A stretch of 64,000 nucleotides of DNA from Streptomyces pactum (GCF_016031615.1 NZ_JACYXC010000001.1:3100001-3164000), one strand, 5' to 3'; counted from the first letter of the stretch, positions 50,668 through 60,457 are shown. Program-made: numbers and translations. The notes: a model not told the origin generated them from the letters alone.

Positions 50668-50814
50668 ACCGCCGCCCCGGCCGGGTCGGGTCCGGGTCGC
50701 CCCGGCCGGACCCGGTCCGGACCCGGACCGGGTCGGGTCCGGGTCCGCCCTCCCGCCCCCGGCGGGCCGGTACCGGGATCATCGTCCGCCACGGCCACCA
50801 CATAGGGTGCGGCC

Positions 50815-51597
50815 ATGACAGGTGACACCCGCACAGCCACTCCCCCGCCGGCGCAGCCCGGCCGCCCCGCGCATCCGGCCCGGCCCACCCAGGCCGTCGT
50901 CCTCGCCGGTGGTCAGGGTTCCCGGCTGCGCCCGTACACCGACGACCGGCCCAAGCCGATGGTCGAGATCCCCGGCACCGGCACGCCGATCATCGGGCAC
51001 CAGCTCTCCTGGCTCGCCGCCGAGGGTGTCACCGACGTCGTGATCTCCTGCGGCCACCTCGCCGACGTCCTCCGGAACTGGCTGGACTCGGCCGACCTGC
51101 CGCTGCGGGTCAGCACGGTGGTGGAGACCGAGCCGCTGGGGCGCGGTGGCGGCCTGAAGTACGCCGCGGCCTCGCTGCCCCACCCCGACCGGCCCTGGTA
51201 CGCCACGAACGGCGACATCTGGACCCGGTTCTCCCTCCGCGACATGGCGGACTTCCACCACGAGCGGGACGCCGCCGCCACCCTCGCGCTGGCCCGGCCG
51301 CGGATCCCCTGGGGCGCGGTGGAGACCGACGAGTTCGGCCATGTGCTGGACTTCATCGAGGCGCCGCCCTCCCCGTACCTGATCAACGCGGGCGTCTACG
51401 TCTTCTCGGCGGCCTTCACCGCGATGCTGCCGGACCGGGGCGACCACGAACGCACCACCTTCCCCCGGCTGGCCCGCGAGCGCCGGCTCGCCGGCTTCCC
51501 CCTGCCGCACGGGGCGTACTGGCGGGCCATCGACACCGCCAAGGACCTCACCGAGGCGGCCAAGGAGCTGGCCGCCAGCCGGCCCGCCGACGGCTGA
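50815..51597 (+). CDS. NDP-sugar nucleotidyltransferase family protein
   Basis: 260-residue Rossmann-like nucleotidyltransferase. The signature AVVLAGGQGSRLRPYTDDRPKPMVEI at about residues 28-53 is the G-(G)-x-G-(S/T)-R-L motif plus the lysine of RPKPM. Other family motifs are WYATNGDIWTRF (metal-binding D in NGD) and YLINAGVYVFSA. Such enzymes make NDP-hexoses from a hexose-1-phosphate and NTP for cell wall or glycan use. It is shorter than RmlA and lacks a C-terminal beta-helix, closer to ManC/GMPP-like cores. Convergent with the next gene. Confidence 0.88.
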   Translation: MTGDTRTATPPPAQPGRPAHPARPTQAVVLAGGQGSRLRPYTDDRPKPMVEIPGTGTPIIGHQLSWLAAEGVTDVVISCGHLADVLRNWLDSADLPLRVSTVVETEPLGRGGGLKYAAASLPHPDRPWYATNGDIWTRFSLRDMADFHHERDAAATLALARPRIPWGAVETDEFGHVLDFIEAPPSPYLINAGVYVFSAAFTAMLPDRGDHERTTFPRLARERRLAGFPLPHGAYWRAIDTAKDLTEAAKELAASRPADG

Positions 51598-51788
51598 ACC
51601 ACCCCCACCGCCGGCCGCGCGCCCGTCCGCACCACGTCCCGCCGGGGCGCGGCGCGGACGGGCGCGGTGCGGCACCCGGCCCGCGTGGCACCCGGCACAC
51701 ACGCCACCGGCCCATGCGACACCCACCGGCACCGGGCCCGCACGGCTCCCGGCGTCTCCCTGGGTGCCGCCGGCCGGTCGGCCGCCGC

Positions 51789-52589
51789 TCAGTCCGCCGT
51801 GTGCGCCGTCCCGTCCGGACCCGCCGCGCTCACCGCGCGCTCCAGCAGTCCGGCCGCCTCGTCCAGGGCGGCGGTCAGGGAATCCGGGTCCGGCCGCAGA
51901 CCGCCGAGGACGCGGTCGATGTCCCGGAGCCCGGCCCGTTCCAGCAGCTTCTTCTCGTTGGTCACCCACTCGCCCCGGGCGGCCAGCACCGCGTGCGCCG
52001 TCTGGCAGGCGGCGGTGGCGACGGCTCCGGCGCAGTCCGCGAGGTTCCCGCGCGCCGCGTGCGCGGCGCGGGCGTAGGCGAGGGTGAGCCGGGCGTCGCC
52101 CCACCACTGCTCGGCGGCCCGGCGGCGCAGCGGCTCCGGGTACTCCGGGCGCGGCAGTTCGCCGCGCAGCACCCGGTTGACGGCGAGTTCGGCGACGACG
52201 AGGTACGTCGGGACACCGGCCAGGTGGAAGAGCAGCCGCTCCACCCGGTACCGGCCCTGGCGCGCCTCCGCCAGGTGGTGCTCGACCTCGTCCAGGTCGC
52301 GGTAGTGGACATCGACGTGGCGGCCGTCGATGTCCAGCCACGCCCCGCCGTTGAAGACCCCGCCGCCCCAGGCGCCGATCCCGAAGACCTCACCCGGCCA
52401 CCCCAGGGCCCGCAGGTCCTCCGGGGAGAACGGACCGCGGTAGTAGACGGCGAAGTCCCAGTCGCTGTCCGGCCGGTGGGTACCGGCCGCCCGTGATCCG
52501 CCCAGGGTGACCGCCCGTACGTGCGGCAGGGCGGCCAGCCGGTCGGCCACCAGGTCGAGGAACGCCCGGTCGTCGCGGTCGTCAGCCAT
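51789..52589 (-). CDS. nucleotidyltransferase-domain protein (aminoglycoside adenylyltransferase-like)
   Basis: 266 residues. The catalytic motif VTLGGSRAAGTHRPDSDWDFAVYY (GS then DxD) at about residues 25-48 is the pol-beta/MNT superfamily nucleotidyltransferase signature, and DGRHVDVHYRDLDEV supplies a third carboxylate. The C-terminal half is helical, as in ANT-type and kanamycin nucleotidyltransferase-like proteins. Cytoplasmic. Substrate unknown. The ATG gives MADDRDDRAFL; longer upstream extensions look like low-complexity sequence. Confidence 0.8.
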   Translation of the reverse strand: MADDRDDRAFLDLVADRLAALPHVRAVTLGGSRAAGTHRPDSDWDFAVYYRGPFSPEDLRALGWPGEVFGIGAWGGGVFNGGAWLDIDGRHVDVHYRDLDEVEHHLAEARQGRYRVERLLFHLAGVPTYLVVAELAVNRVLRGELPRPEYPEPLRRRAAEQWWGDARLTLAYARAAHAARGNLADCAGAVATAACQTAHAVLAARGEWVTNEKKLLERAGLRDIDRVLGGLRPDPDSLTAALDEAAGLLERAVSAAGPDGTAHTAD

Positions 52590-52960
52590 GGACTTGAGGC
52601 TAGTGGCGGGCGGGCGGCATCCGCCACGCCGTTTCCGCCCGGCAGCCGCCCGCCGCACGGTCCGCCGGACCCGCCCGCGGGCCACGTGCGCCCGCCGGCG
52701 CCGTTCCGCCCGGCCCCACGCCGCGTGCCGGTCCCGGCACCGACCCCGGCCGGCGGCCGTCGCCGCGGTCTTGACCGGTGGCCCCGGACCGGGCACGGCC
52801 GCGCCCCACGGCCGGGGGTACGGCCACGCCCCGGCCGTACCCCCGGCCCATGGCCGAGGACGCCGGCGGTGCGCACCGCCCCGTGGCTACGACGCGCCCG
52901 TGCGGCAGTGGGTGCCGGCCCGCACACGGCCGTGGCCGTGACCCGCACGCGTGCATGCAT

Positions 52961-53009
52961 GTGGCCGTGGACGTGGGGCCCTGGGAGGCCGGCCCACGTC
53001 CACGGCCAC
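52961..53009 (-). terminator. terminator of the DoxX gene
   Basis: 17-bp perfect stem (52961-52977 with 52993-53009) and a 15-base loop, starting 20 bp beyond the stop of the leftward DoxX gene. Other parts of 52590-53028 contain no gene. Confidence 0.75.
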
Positions 53010-53028
53010 GGATCGTGTCCCCGGGAGG

Positions 53029-54759
53029 TCAGCCGAGGAGGCCGCCGAGCGCGCCCCCGCCGCCGGTACCGCCTCCGGAGGCGCCGCCGGAGCCGGTGGG
53101 GGAGCCGCCGCCGTCGTCGGAGAGGCCGGTCGAACCGCCGGTGGCCGAGCCCGCGCCGCCGGACGCGGTCGGCCCGGAGGTGGCCTGCGGGAGCACCGGC
53201 CGCGTCGGCACCTGCTGCCGGGGCCGCTGGGTGGTGCCCTGGGTCCGGCCGGGCGCGGTGCCGGACCGGGTACCGGCGCCCGCGGTGGCACCGGCGGTGG
53301 CGCTCTCCCGCACCACGTCCGGTGTCGCGGAGGTGGCCGGTGCGGACGGGGTGGGGGTACGGGCGCCGGGCGCCGCGGAACCGCCGGCCCGGCCGGTCCC
53401 CTTGGCCGGACGCTCGGGACGCTCACCGGACGTGCGCGGCAGCGGGGAGCCGGGCAGGTGGTTGGAGGGCGCGTCCCCGGGCTCCGGCGACCTGACGGTC
53501 TGCGAGGAGCGCACCGCGCCGCCGAGCATCGAACCGAACAGCAGCGTCACCCCGGCCACCACGGCCGCCATGGTGGCGCCGCGCCGGAGCACCCGGCGCC
53601 GCAGGTCCCACAGGGCGACCCGGGGCCCGAGCCGCCGCCACGCCTCCCCGGCCAGCCGCGCGTCCATCGAGTAGACCGGGGCACCGGCGATGATCAGCGG
53701 GCTCCACGCGGCGAGGTAGATGATGTCCGGCGCGTCGTAGGCCGGCACCGTCCGCCAGCTCACGGTGACCAGCAGCGCGGCCGACAGCAGCGCCCCGATC
53801 GACGCGGCCACCCGCTGCCACAGCCCCATGACCGTGAGGACGCCCACCACCACCTGGAGGAAGGCCACCGTCAGCCCGGCCCCGACCGGGTGGGCCAGCG
53901 CGAAGTCACGCAGCGGTTCGGCGACCGGCCACGGGTCCAGCGACTGCAGCCAGGTGACCATGGAGCCGCGCTCGCCGCCGTCGAAGTACACCGGGTCGGA
54001 CAGCTTGCCCATGCCGGCGTAGACCGAGATCAGGCCGAGGAAGATGCGCATCGGCAGCAGCACGATGCCCAGGTTCATCCGGCGCCCGGGGTGGTGGTAG
54101 GCGTGGCGCACCCCGGCCGCCGCCCCGCCGCGCCGCCGCCCGGCCTCGGTGGCGGTCCCGCCCGCCCCGGGGCCGTCGGCCGCGGTTCCGCCGGGCCGCT
54201 CCGGGAAGGGGCCGCCGGGACCGGACCCGGCCGGCCGGAGCCCGGAACCGTCGCTCCGGTACACCCGCCGGGGCACCACCGGCAGCGGGACGGTGCTGTC
54301 GTGGCCGCCGCGCGTCACCGGCACCCCGGTGCGGGGGTCGGGCCCCGACGGACCCCGGCGGGGGCCGATCACGGTGGTCGGCGGATCGTCCAGGCCCACC
54401 CTCGGCAGGACCTGGGTGGACCCGGGCTCGTCGGCGCCCGGCCCCGGCCCGGAGGACCAGGTACGGCCGGACTGCCGCACCGCCTGCAGGAGTTGCGCGG
54501 CGGGGTCGCCGCCCGGCACGGTGCGACCGCTCCACACCACCGGCGCCCGCCGGCGACGGGCGCCGGGCACGGCAGCCGGCCGCGCCCTCTCCACCGTCAC
54601 GCGGTCCACGACCGGGCGGGCGAGCTGCACGCGGAAGCTCGCGTGATTGACCACGACCTGCGCCGGATCGCACGGCACCTTGGCCATGTTCAGCAGCGGC
54701 TCGTCGTCGAATCCCGGTGAGCTTCCCCCCGTGGGCCTGCGGGGTGTTTGGGTGTCCAC
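53029..54759 (-). CDS. DoxX-family membrane protein with long disordered ends
   Basis: 576-residue protein. Residues about 225-400 contain four hydrophobic helices of the DoxX fold: MRIFLGLISVYAGMGKLSDP, FLQVVVGVLTVMGLWQRVAA, LLSAALLVTVSWRTVP and ATMAAVVAGVTLLFG. The N-terminal 200 and C-terminal 170 residues are Pro/Gly/Thr-rich and probably disordered, the latter ending in a Gly-rich tail (GGGTGGGGALGGLLG). DoxX-like proteins are linked to thiol/redox complexes at the membrane, but roles are poorly defined. The start is uncertain: the GTG has GAGGAG too close, and an ATG 72 bases later (MAKVPCDPAQ) has a weak site. The 321-bp spacer upstream holds no gene. Confidence 0.82.
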   Translation of the reverse strand: MDTQTPRRPTGGSSPGFDDEPLLNMAKVPCDPAQVVVNHASFRVQLARPVVDRVTVERARPAAVPGARRRRAPVVWSGRTVPGGDPAAQLLQAVRQSGRTWSSGPGPGADEPGSTQVLPRVGLDDPPTTVIGPRRGPSGPDPRTGVPVTRGGHDSTVPLPVVPRRVYRSDGSGLRPAGSGPGGPFPERPGGTAADGPGAGGTATEAGRRRGGAAAGVRHAYHHPGRRMNLGIVLLPMRIFLGLISVYAGMGKLSDPVYFDGGERGSMVTWLQSLDPWPVAEPLRDFALAHPVGAGLTVAFLQVVVGVLTVMGLWQRVAASIGALLSAALLVTVSWRTVPAYDAPDIIYLAAWSPLIIAGAPVYSMDARLAGEAWRRLGPRVALWDLRRRVLRRGATMAAVVAGVTLLFGSMLGGAVRSSQTVRSPEPGDAPSNHLPGSPLPRTSGERPERPAKGTGRAGGSAAPGARTPTPSAPATSATPDVVRESATAGATAGAGTRSGTAPGRTQGTTQRPRQQVPTRPVLPQATSGPTASGGAGSATGGSTGLSDDGGGSPTGSGGASGGGTGGGGALGGLLG

Positions 54760-55080
54760 ACTCCTCTAACCGAGTGACCCCCGCATAGGACACTGCCTCG
54801 GCCGCCCCGGGACTGTCGGAGGCCCGTCAAGGCACGGGTTGCCACCGGCCGGAGCGGGTGTCCGGGGCCGGTGGGTCGCGGACCGGCCCGGCCGCGGCAC
54901 GGCCGGGCCGGTCCGCCCGGACCCCGCGGCGTGCGGGGGCCGGAGCCCGGCGTGCGGACCGCGGGCCCCTGCCGCGAGGCGGGACCCCCGGGCCCCGGTC
55001 CGCCTCGGCCCGCGAGCCGCGGCCGCCCCTCGCCGGGCGGCCGGCCCGCGGCCCGGCAGACCCGGCCCGGTCCGGCACCG

Positions 55081-56034
55081 TCAGGCGCGGCGGCGGGACG
55101 CCTCGTAGAGCACCACGCCCGCCGCCACACCGGCGTTGAGCGATTCGGCACCGCCCGGCATCGGGATGCGCACCCGCAGGTCGCACGCCTCGCCGACCAG
55201 CCGCGACAGGCCCTTGCCCTCGCTGCCGACCACGATGACCACCGGGCCGTCGAGCACGTCCACCTCGTGCAGCTCGGTGTCGCCGTCGGCGGCCAGGCCC
55301 ACCACCATCAGCCCGGCCTTCTGGTACGCCTCCAGCGCGCGGGTCAGGTTGGTGGCGCGGGCCACCGGGATACGGGCCGCGGCGCCCGCCGAGGTCTTCC
55401 ACGCACCGGCCGTCATCCCGGCCGCGCGCCGCTCCGGCACCACCACGCCGTGACCGCCGAACGCGGCGACCGAACGCACCACCGCGCCCAGGTTGCGCGG
55501 GTCGGTGACCCCGTCGAGGGCGACGATCAGCGGGTCCTCACCGTCCTCGGCCGCGGCGTCGAGCAGGTCCTCGGGGTGGGCGTAGTCGTAGGGCGGCACC
55601 TGGAGCACCAGGCCCTGGTGGTTGAGCCCGTTGGTCATCCGGTCGAGCTCCGGGCGCGGCGCCTCCATGAGGTTGATGCCGCCGCGCTCGGCGCACAGCT
55701 GCAGCGCCTCGCGCACCCGCTCGTCGTTGTCGATGAACTGCTGGACGTACAGCGCGTTCGCGGGCACGCCCTCGCGCAGCGCCTCCACCACCGGGTTGCG
55801 GCCGACCACCAGCTCGTTGGTGCCCTTGGGGCCGCCGCGGCGGGGGGCCGGGCGGCGCGCGGCGGTCCGGGCCCGGGCCGCGGCGGTGCGCTGCTTGACG
55901 TGCCCCTTGCGCATCTCGGCGGGCGGGGTCGGGCCCTTGCCCTCCAGGGAGCGGCGCCGCTTGCCGCCGCTGCCGACGGTGGCGCCCTTCTTGTTGCTGG
56001 TACGACGGTTCCTGCGCTGGCTGTTGCCGGCCAT
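55081..56034 (-). CDS. rlmB: 23S rRNA 2'-O-methyltransferase RlmB (SpoU/TrmH family)
   Basis: 317-residue SPOUT methyltransferase that would methylate a guanosine ribose in 23S rRNA. A basic N-terminal tail (MAGNSQRRNRRTSNKKGA) leads into the L30e-like substrate domain (ELVVGRNPVVEALREG near residue 80). The catalytic knot follows, with LDGVTDPRNLGAVVRSVAAFG (motif 1), then VIVVGSEGKGLSRLV and the C-terminal MPGGAESLNAGVAAGVVLYEA, which form the SAM-binding trefoil knot. The ATG at MAGNS is preferred over one 21 bases earlier. Follows cysS in the same direction. Confidence 0.93.
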   Translation of the reverse strand: MAGNSQRRNRRTSNKKGATVGSGGKRRRSLEGKGPTPPAEMRKGHVKQRTAAARARTAARRPAPRRGGPKGTNELVVGRNPVVEALREGVPANALYVQQFIDNDERVREALQLCAERGGINLMEAPRPELDRMTNGLNHQGLVLQVPPYDYAHPEDLLDAAAEDGEDPLIVALDGVTDPRNLGAVVRSVAAFGGHGVVVPERRAAGMTAGAWKTSAGAAARIPVARATNLTRALEAYQKAGLMVVGLAADGDTELHEVDVLDGPVVIVVGSEGKGLSRLVGEACDLRVRIPMPGGAESLNAGVAAGVVLYEASRRRA

Positions 56035-56150
56035 GAATGTCACCCGTTCCTTCATTGCTCAGCACTGCTCAGCAAACGTACGTATGTCATCAGTGTGCCG
56101 CCCGGCCATCCGGGCGGCACACAGTGGGTGGAACCCCGGGCGGGCCCGGG

Positions 56151-57548
56151 TCAGCGCGAGCCGAGCTCCCAGCGCGGCCCGGACGGGGTGTCCTCGATGA
56201 CCAGCCCCGACTGCTGGAGCTGGTCGCGGATGGCGTCCGCGGTGCCGTAGTCCTTGCGGGCGCGGGCGGCCTGCCGCTGCTCCAGCACCAGCCGGACCAG
56301 CGAGTCCACCACGCCGTGCAGGTCCTCGCCGCGGTCCCCGCCGGCCGACCACTGCTCGTCGAGCGGGTCCAGTCCCAGCACCCCGAGCATCGCGCGGACC
56401 TCGGCGAGCCGGGCCACCGCCGACTCCTTGTCGTCGGCGGTGAGGGCGGAGTTGCCCTGCCGGACGGTGGTGTGCACGATCGCCAGCGCCTGCGGGACAC
56501 CGAGGTCGTCGTCCATCGCCTCGGCGAAGGCCGGCGGCACCTCGGCGGCCGGTTCGACGGTCTTCCCGGCCTTCTCGGTGACCCGCTGCACGAAGCCCTC
56601 GATGCGCGCGAACGCGGACTCGGCCTCGCGCAGCGCCTCCTCGCTGTACTCGATGGTCGAGCGGTAGTGCGGGGTGCCCAGGTAGTAGCGGAGCACGATG
56701 GGCCGCCACTTCTTGACCATCTCCGAGACGAGCACCGAGTTGCCGAGCGACTTCGACATCTTCTCGCCGCTCATGGTGACCCAGTGGTTGTGCACCCAGA
56801 AGTTGGCGAAGTCGTCGCCGAACGCCTTGGCCTGGGCGATCTCGTTCTCGTGGTGCGGGAAGATCAGGTCGATGCCGCCGCCGTGGATGTCGAAGGCCTG
56901 CCCCAGGTAGCGGTGGGCCATCGCGGAGCACTCCAGGTGCCAGCCCGGCCGGCCGCGTCCCCACGGGGTCTCCCAGCTGGGCTCGCCCGGCTTGCTCGCC
57001 TTCCACATCGCGAAGTCGCGCGGGTCGCGCTTGCCGGTGTCCACGTCGCCGGCCTCCTGGAGGTTCTCCAGCGACTGGTTGGACAGCGCCAGGTACTCCG
57101 GGAAGGAGCGCACGTCGAAGTAGACGTTGCCCTCGGCGGCATAGGCGTGGCCGCGCTCGATCAGGCCGCGCATCATCTCGATCATCTCCGGGACGTGCCC
57201 GGTCGCGCGCGGTTCGTAGGACGGCGGCAGGCAGCCCAGCGCGTCGTACGCGTCGTTGAACGCGCGCTCGTTCTGGTAGCCGATCGCCCACCAGGGGCGG
57301 CCCTGCTCCGCGGACTTGTTGATGATCTTGTCGTCGATGTCGGTGACGTTGCGCACGAACGTCACCTGGTAGCCGCGGTAGGTGAACCAGCGGCGCATGA
57401 TGTCGAAGTTCAGACCCGACCGGATGTGCCCGATGTGCGGTGCGGCCTGCACGGTCGCGCCACACAGGTAGATCGAGACGCAGCCCTGCGTGAGCGGGGT
57501 GAATTCACGGATCTGACGGGCGCTGGTGTCGTACAGGCGAATGGTCAC
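56151..57548 (-). CDS. cysS: cysteinyl-tRNA synthetase
   Basis: 465-residue class I synthetase, full length. Zinc ligand C29, HIGH at residues 38-41 (APHIGHIRSG), KMSKS in GEKMSKSLGNS near 264, and the ERIGE-like anticodon-binding region toward the C-terminus. GTG start (VTIRLYDTSAR) as often in streptomycetes. Charges tRNA-Cys in the cytoplasm. Order carD-ispD-ispF-cysS-rlmB is conserved in Streptomyces; here an extra gene lies between ispF and cysS. Confidence 0.96.
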   Translation of the reverse strand: MTIRLYDTSARQIREFTPLTQGCVSIYLCGATVQAAPHIGHIRSGLNFDIMRRWFTYRGYQVTFVRNVTDIDDKIINKSAEQGRPWWAIGYQNERAFNDAYDALGCLPPSYEPRATGHVPEMIEMMRGLIERGHAYAAEGNVYFDVRSFPEYLALSNQSLENLQEAGDVDTGKRDPRDFAMWKASKPGEPSWETPWGRGRPGWHLECSAMAHRYLGQAFDIHGGGIDLIFPHHENEIAQAKAFGDDFANFWVHNHWVTMSGEKMSKSLGNSVLVSEMVKKWRPIVLRYYLGTPHYRSTIEYSEEALREAESAFARIEGFVQRVTEKAGKTVEPAAEVPPAFAEAMDDDLGVPQALAIVHTTVRQGNSALTADDKESAVARLAEVRAMLGVLGLDPLDEQWSAGGDRGEDLHGVVDSLVRLVLEQRQAARARKDYGTADAIRDQLQQSGLVIEDTPSGPRWELGSR

Positions 57549-57648
57549 GCCACAAGGGTAGACGGAACCCGGCGGTGTCCGGCGACCGAACGGCCGCCGG
57601 ACACCGAAGCGTGATCCGTACCCGCCGGGACCGGGCCGGGCCGGGGGA

Positions 57649-58053
57649 CTACAGGTTCCCGACGACCTTGCGCGGGGTGACCCGCACCACGATCCGCTCG
57701 GCGTCCTGCCCCGCGGCGGGGTTGAAGTCGGCGTAGTCCTTGCCGGTGTACTTCCGCGACAGCTCGTCGATCAGCTGCTGACCGCCCTCGGTGGTGTAGG
57801 CGGCGGTGCCGCGGATCTCGGCGTAGCTGTACGGCGCGTCGGCGGGCTGGACCAGCACCGTCACCCGCGGGTCCCGATCGATGTTCCGCTGCTTGCGCCG
57901 GCCCATGGTGGTGGAGATCAGCACCTCGTCGCCGTCCCGCTTGGCCCACACCGGCGACAGCTGCGGGCTGCCGTCCGGCTGGACGGTGGCCACGATGACG
58001 AAGACGGGCGAGTCGAGGAGCGCCTTGAGCTGATCGGAGAAGGCGGCGGCCAT
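57649..58053 (-). CDS. PPOX-class F420/FMN-dependent oxidoreductase
   Basis: 134-residue split-barrel flavin/F420-binding protein of the pyridoxamine-phosphate-oxidase fold. Typical opening FSDQLKALLDSPVFVIVATVQPDGSPQLSPVWAKRDGDEVLISTT, then RKQRNIDRDPRVTVLVQ, and C-terminal ADFNPAAGQDAERIVVRVTPRKV. Actinobacterial members reduce various substrates with F420H2 or bind FMN/heme; substrate unknown. No signal peptide. It sits between ispF and cysS, where S. coelicolor, as I remember it, has no such gene. Confidence 0.88.
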   Translation of the reverse strand: MAAAFSDQLKALLDSPVFVIVATVQPDGSPQLSPVWAKRDGDEVLISTTMGRRKQRNIDRDPRVTVLVQPADAPYSYAEIRGTAAYTTEGGQQLIDELSRKYTGKDYADFNPAAGQDAERIVVRVTPRKVVGNL

Positions 58054-58260
58054 GGGGTCCTCCCGGACGGCGGTCGAGGTGCGGTACGAGGCCCCCCTCA
58101 GGGATGCTCCGTACCACCGCGGCCGCTCCGCTTATTCCTCCATGCCCCCGGGCGGGTGCAGCCGGACGTGCGGCCGGCCCCCGGACGTGCGGCGGCCCGG
58201 GTGCCGGCCGGGTGGGTGCCCGGGCCGGCCCCGGGCCGTGGCCCGCCGGTGGGTCGGCGG

Positions 58261-58767
58261 TCAGTCGCCGGTGCGGTACACCAGCGCGGTGGCGATCGCG
58301 GTGAGGCCGTCGCCCCGACCGGGATAGCCGAGGCCGTCGGTGGTGGCGCCGGAGAGCGAGACCGGGGCCCCGACGGTGCCGGACAGCAGCCGCTGGGCCT
58401 CGTCCCGGCGCTTGCCGATCTTGGGCCGGGAGCCGACGACCTGGACCGCCACGTTGCCGATCTCGAACCCGGCCGCGCGGACGATCCGGGCCGCCTCGGT
58501 GAGCAGGGTGGTCCCGGAGGCGCCGGCCCACTCCGGGCGCCCGGTGCCGAAGTGGGCGCCCAGGTCGCCCAGGCCCGCCGCGGAGAAGAGCGCGTTGCAC
58601 GCCGCGTGCGCCACCACGTCGGCGTCGGAGTGCCCGGCCAGACCGCGGCCGGCGTTCTCCGGGTCGTCCCAGAGCAGGCCCGCGCACCACAGCTCGCGGC
58701 CCTCCTCGAAGGCATGGGTGTCGGTGCCGATCCCCACCAGCGGGATCACCGGACGCTCAGAAGCCAT
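58261..58767 (-). CDS. ispF: 2-C-methyl-D-erythritol 2,4-cyclodiphosphate synthase
   Basis: 168-residue trimeric MEP-pathway enzyme that cyclises CDP-ME 2-phosphate. Zinc ligands D16 and H18 in VGIGTDTHAF, the HSDADVVAHAACNALF motif and GLGYPGRGDGLTAIATALVY at the end are all present. Its ATG lies inside the end of ispD (11-bp overlap), so the two are translated together. Confidence 0.95.
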   Translation of the reverse strand: MASERPVIPLVGIGTDTHAFEEGRELWCAGLLWDDPENAGRGLAGHSDADVVAHAACNALFSAAGLGDLGAHFGTGRPEWAGASGTTLLTEAARIVRAAGFEIGNVAVQVVGSRPKIGKRRDEAQRLLSGTVGAPVSLSGATTDGLGYPGRGDGLTAIATALVYRTGD

Positions 58768-59530
58768 CGGTGGCCCTCCGCCGGGCCAGGACCGCCTCGG
58801 CCAGCACCAGGTCCAGCGGCCGGGTCACCTTGAACGCCTCCTCGTGGCCGGGCACCACCACCACCTCGACGCCGAGCCGCTCCACCATGCCGGCGTCGTC
58901 GGTGGCCCCCTCGCCCTGGAGGGTGATCTTCTCGTGCGCCGCCAGCAGCGTGTCGCGGTCGAAGCCCTGCGGGGTCTGCACCGCGCGCAGCAGCGACCGG
59001 TCCGGGGTGGCGACGACCGGCTCCGGTTCACCGGCCCGCTCGCCGGTGCGCGGCTCGACCTGCTTGACGGTGTCGGCCAGCGGCAGCGCCGGGACGACCG
59101 CGGGCGCCCCCTCGTGCACCGCGGCGACCACCGCGTCCACCGTGTCCACCGGCACCAGCGGGCGGGCGGCGTCGTGCACCAGCACGGTGGTGACGTCGTC
59201 CGGCAGCGCGGCGAGCCCCTGGCGGACCGACTCCTGGCGGGTGGCGCCGCCGGCGACGACCAGCAGCTCGGTGGAGCCGGGCAGCGGGTGTTCGTCGAGC
59301 AGCCGGCGGACCTCGGCCACGCCGTCCGGCGGCGCGACCACGACGACCAGCGAGACGGCACGCGATCCGGCCATCGCACGGACCGCGTGCACCAGCATCG
59401 GGACGCCGCTGAGCGTGCGGAGCGCCTTGGGGGCCCCGGGGCCCAGTCGCACGCCACGACCTGCCGCGGGGATGACCACGGCCGTTCCGGGAGACCGCCC
59501 GGGGCGCTCGGCGCTCTCCGGGGCGGACAT
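58757..59530 (-). CDS. ispD: 2-C-methyl-D-erythritol 4-phosphate cytidylyltransferase
   Basis: 257-residue MEP-pathway enzyme transferring CMP to MEP. The CTP-binding loop is VVIPAAGRGVRLGPGAPKALRTL at about residues 17-39, then VVAGGATRQESVRQGL, VLVHDAARPLV and TPQGFDRDTLLAAH. The ATG at MSAPESAERPG is chosen; the reading frame is open far upstream but that part is low complexity. The MEP pathway supplies isoprenoid precursors. The 444-bp gap to carD shows no gene. Confidence 0.94.
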   Translation of the reverse strand: MSAPESAERPGRSPGTAVVIPAAGRGVRLGPGAPKALRTLSGVPMLVHAVRAMAGSRAVSLVVVVAPPDGVAEVRRLLDEHPLPGSTELLVVAGGATRQESVRQGLAALPDDVTTVLVHDAARPLVPVDTVDAVVAAVHEGAPAVVPALPLADTVKQVEPRTGERAGEPEPVVATPDRSLLRAVQTPQGFDRDTLLAAHEKITLQGEGATDDAGMVERLGVEVVVVPGHEEAFKVTRPLDLVLAEAVLARRRATDGF

Positions 59531-59974
59531 TGCGTTCGCGTTCAGGTTTGCTTCCTCGGCCGAAATGGGTATGGCTGGGGGTGCCCCCTGCTCATGGAGC
59601 CCGGGGGAGAGTGCCGAGCACGATCGCCCCGACCGGACCCTTCCGTGACCACTGGTCTGGGGGCATCGCCCAGCGTTGGTGGCTGGGTGACGGCCCGGGC
59701 CCGGCACGCCCGTTCGCCACACGACGACGTGTGGAAGTACCCGCCACGGTGTCCTCACGTGGCCGGCCGTGACCGGCGCTTCTCCGGGCCGGCCACGCGG
59801 GCGTCCACCGACGGCGGCCGACCGTCGCCACGGTACGGGCGGCGGGTGCGGTCCGGCGCGTGGTGCGGTGCGCGTGGTGCGGATGTGGTGCACAGATGCC
59901 GCAGCGCCCGGCGAGGACACTCGCGGATCGGCGATCCGGGTCATGTCACGCGGGCACCGCGGCATTCGTACGTA

Positions 59975-60457
59975 TCAGGACGCGAGGACCTCGTCGAGCA
60001 GAGCCTCGGCCTTGTCCTCGTTGGTGCTCTCGGCGAGTGCGAGTTCGCTCACCAGGATCTGGCGGGCCTTGGCCAGCATCCGCTTCTCGCCGGCGGAGAG
60101 GCCCCGCTCGCGCTCACGGCGCCACAGGTCGCGGACGACCTCGGCGACCTTGATCACGTCACCGGAGGCGAGCTTCTCAAGATTTGCCTTGTAACGACGG
60201 GACCAGTTCGTCGGCTCCTCCGCGTACGGTGCGCGCAGCACCTCGAAGACCCGGTCCAGCCCGTCCTGGCCGACCACATCGCGGACACCGACGAACTCGG
60301 CATTGTCCGCAGGCACACGAACCGTGAGGTCGCCCTGAGCGACCTTCAGCACCAAGTAGGTCTTGTCCACGCCTTTGATCTGGCGAGTTTCGATGGCCTC
60401 GATCAGCGCGGCCCCGTGATGGGGATAGACCACGGTGTCGCCAACCTTGAACGTCAT
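59975..60457 (-). CDS. carD: CarD-family transcriptional regulator
   Basis: 160-residue RNA-polymerase-binding regulator. N-terminal Tudor-like domain VGDTVVYPHHGAALIEAIE binds the beta subunit; the helical C-terminal domain (PTNWSRRYKANLEKLASGD, then RRERERGLSAGEKRMLAKARQIL) contacts DNA at the promoter fork. It stabilises open complexes at rRNA and many other promoters. In this order it lies upstream of ispD as in other streptomycetes. The upstream 512-bp gap (60458-60969) carries its promoter and that of the divergent lipoprotein gene; no other gene is seen there. Confidence 0.95.
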   Translation of the reverse strand: MTFKVGDTVVYPHHGAALIEAIETRQIKGVDKTYLVLKVAQGDLTVRVPADNAEFVGVRDVVGQDGLDRVFEVLRAPYAEEPTNWSRRYKANLEKLASGDVIKVAEVVRDLWRRERERGLSAGEKRMLAKARQILVSELALAESTNEDKAEALLDEVLAS

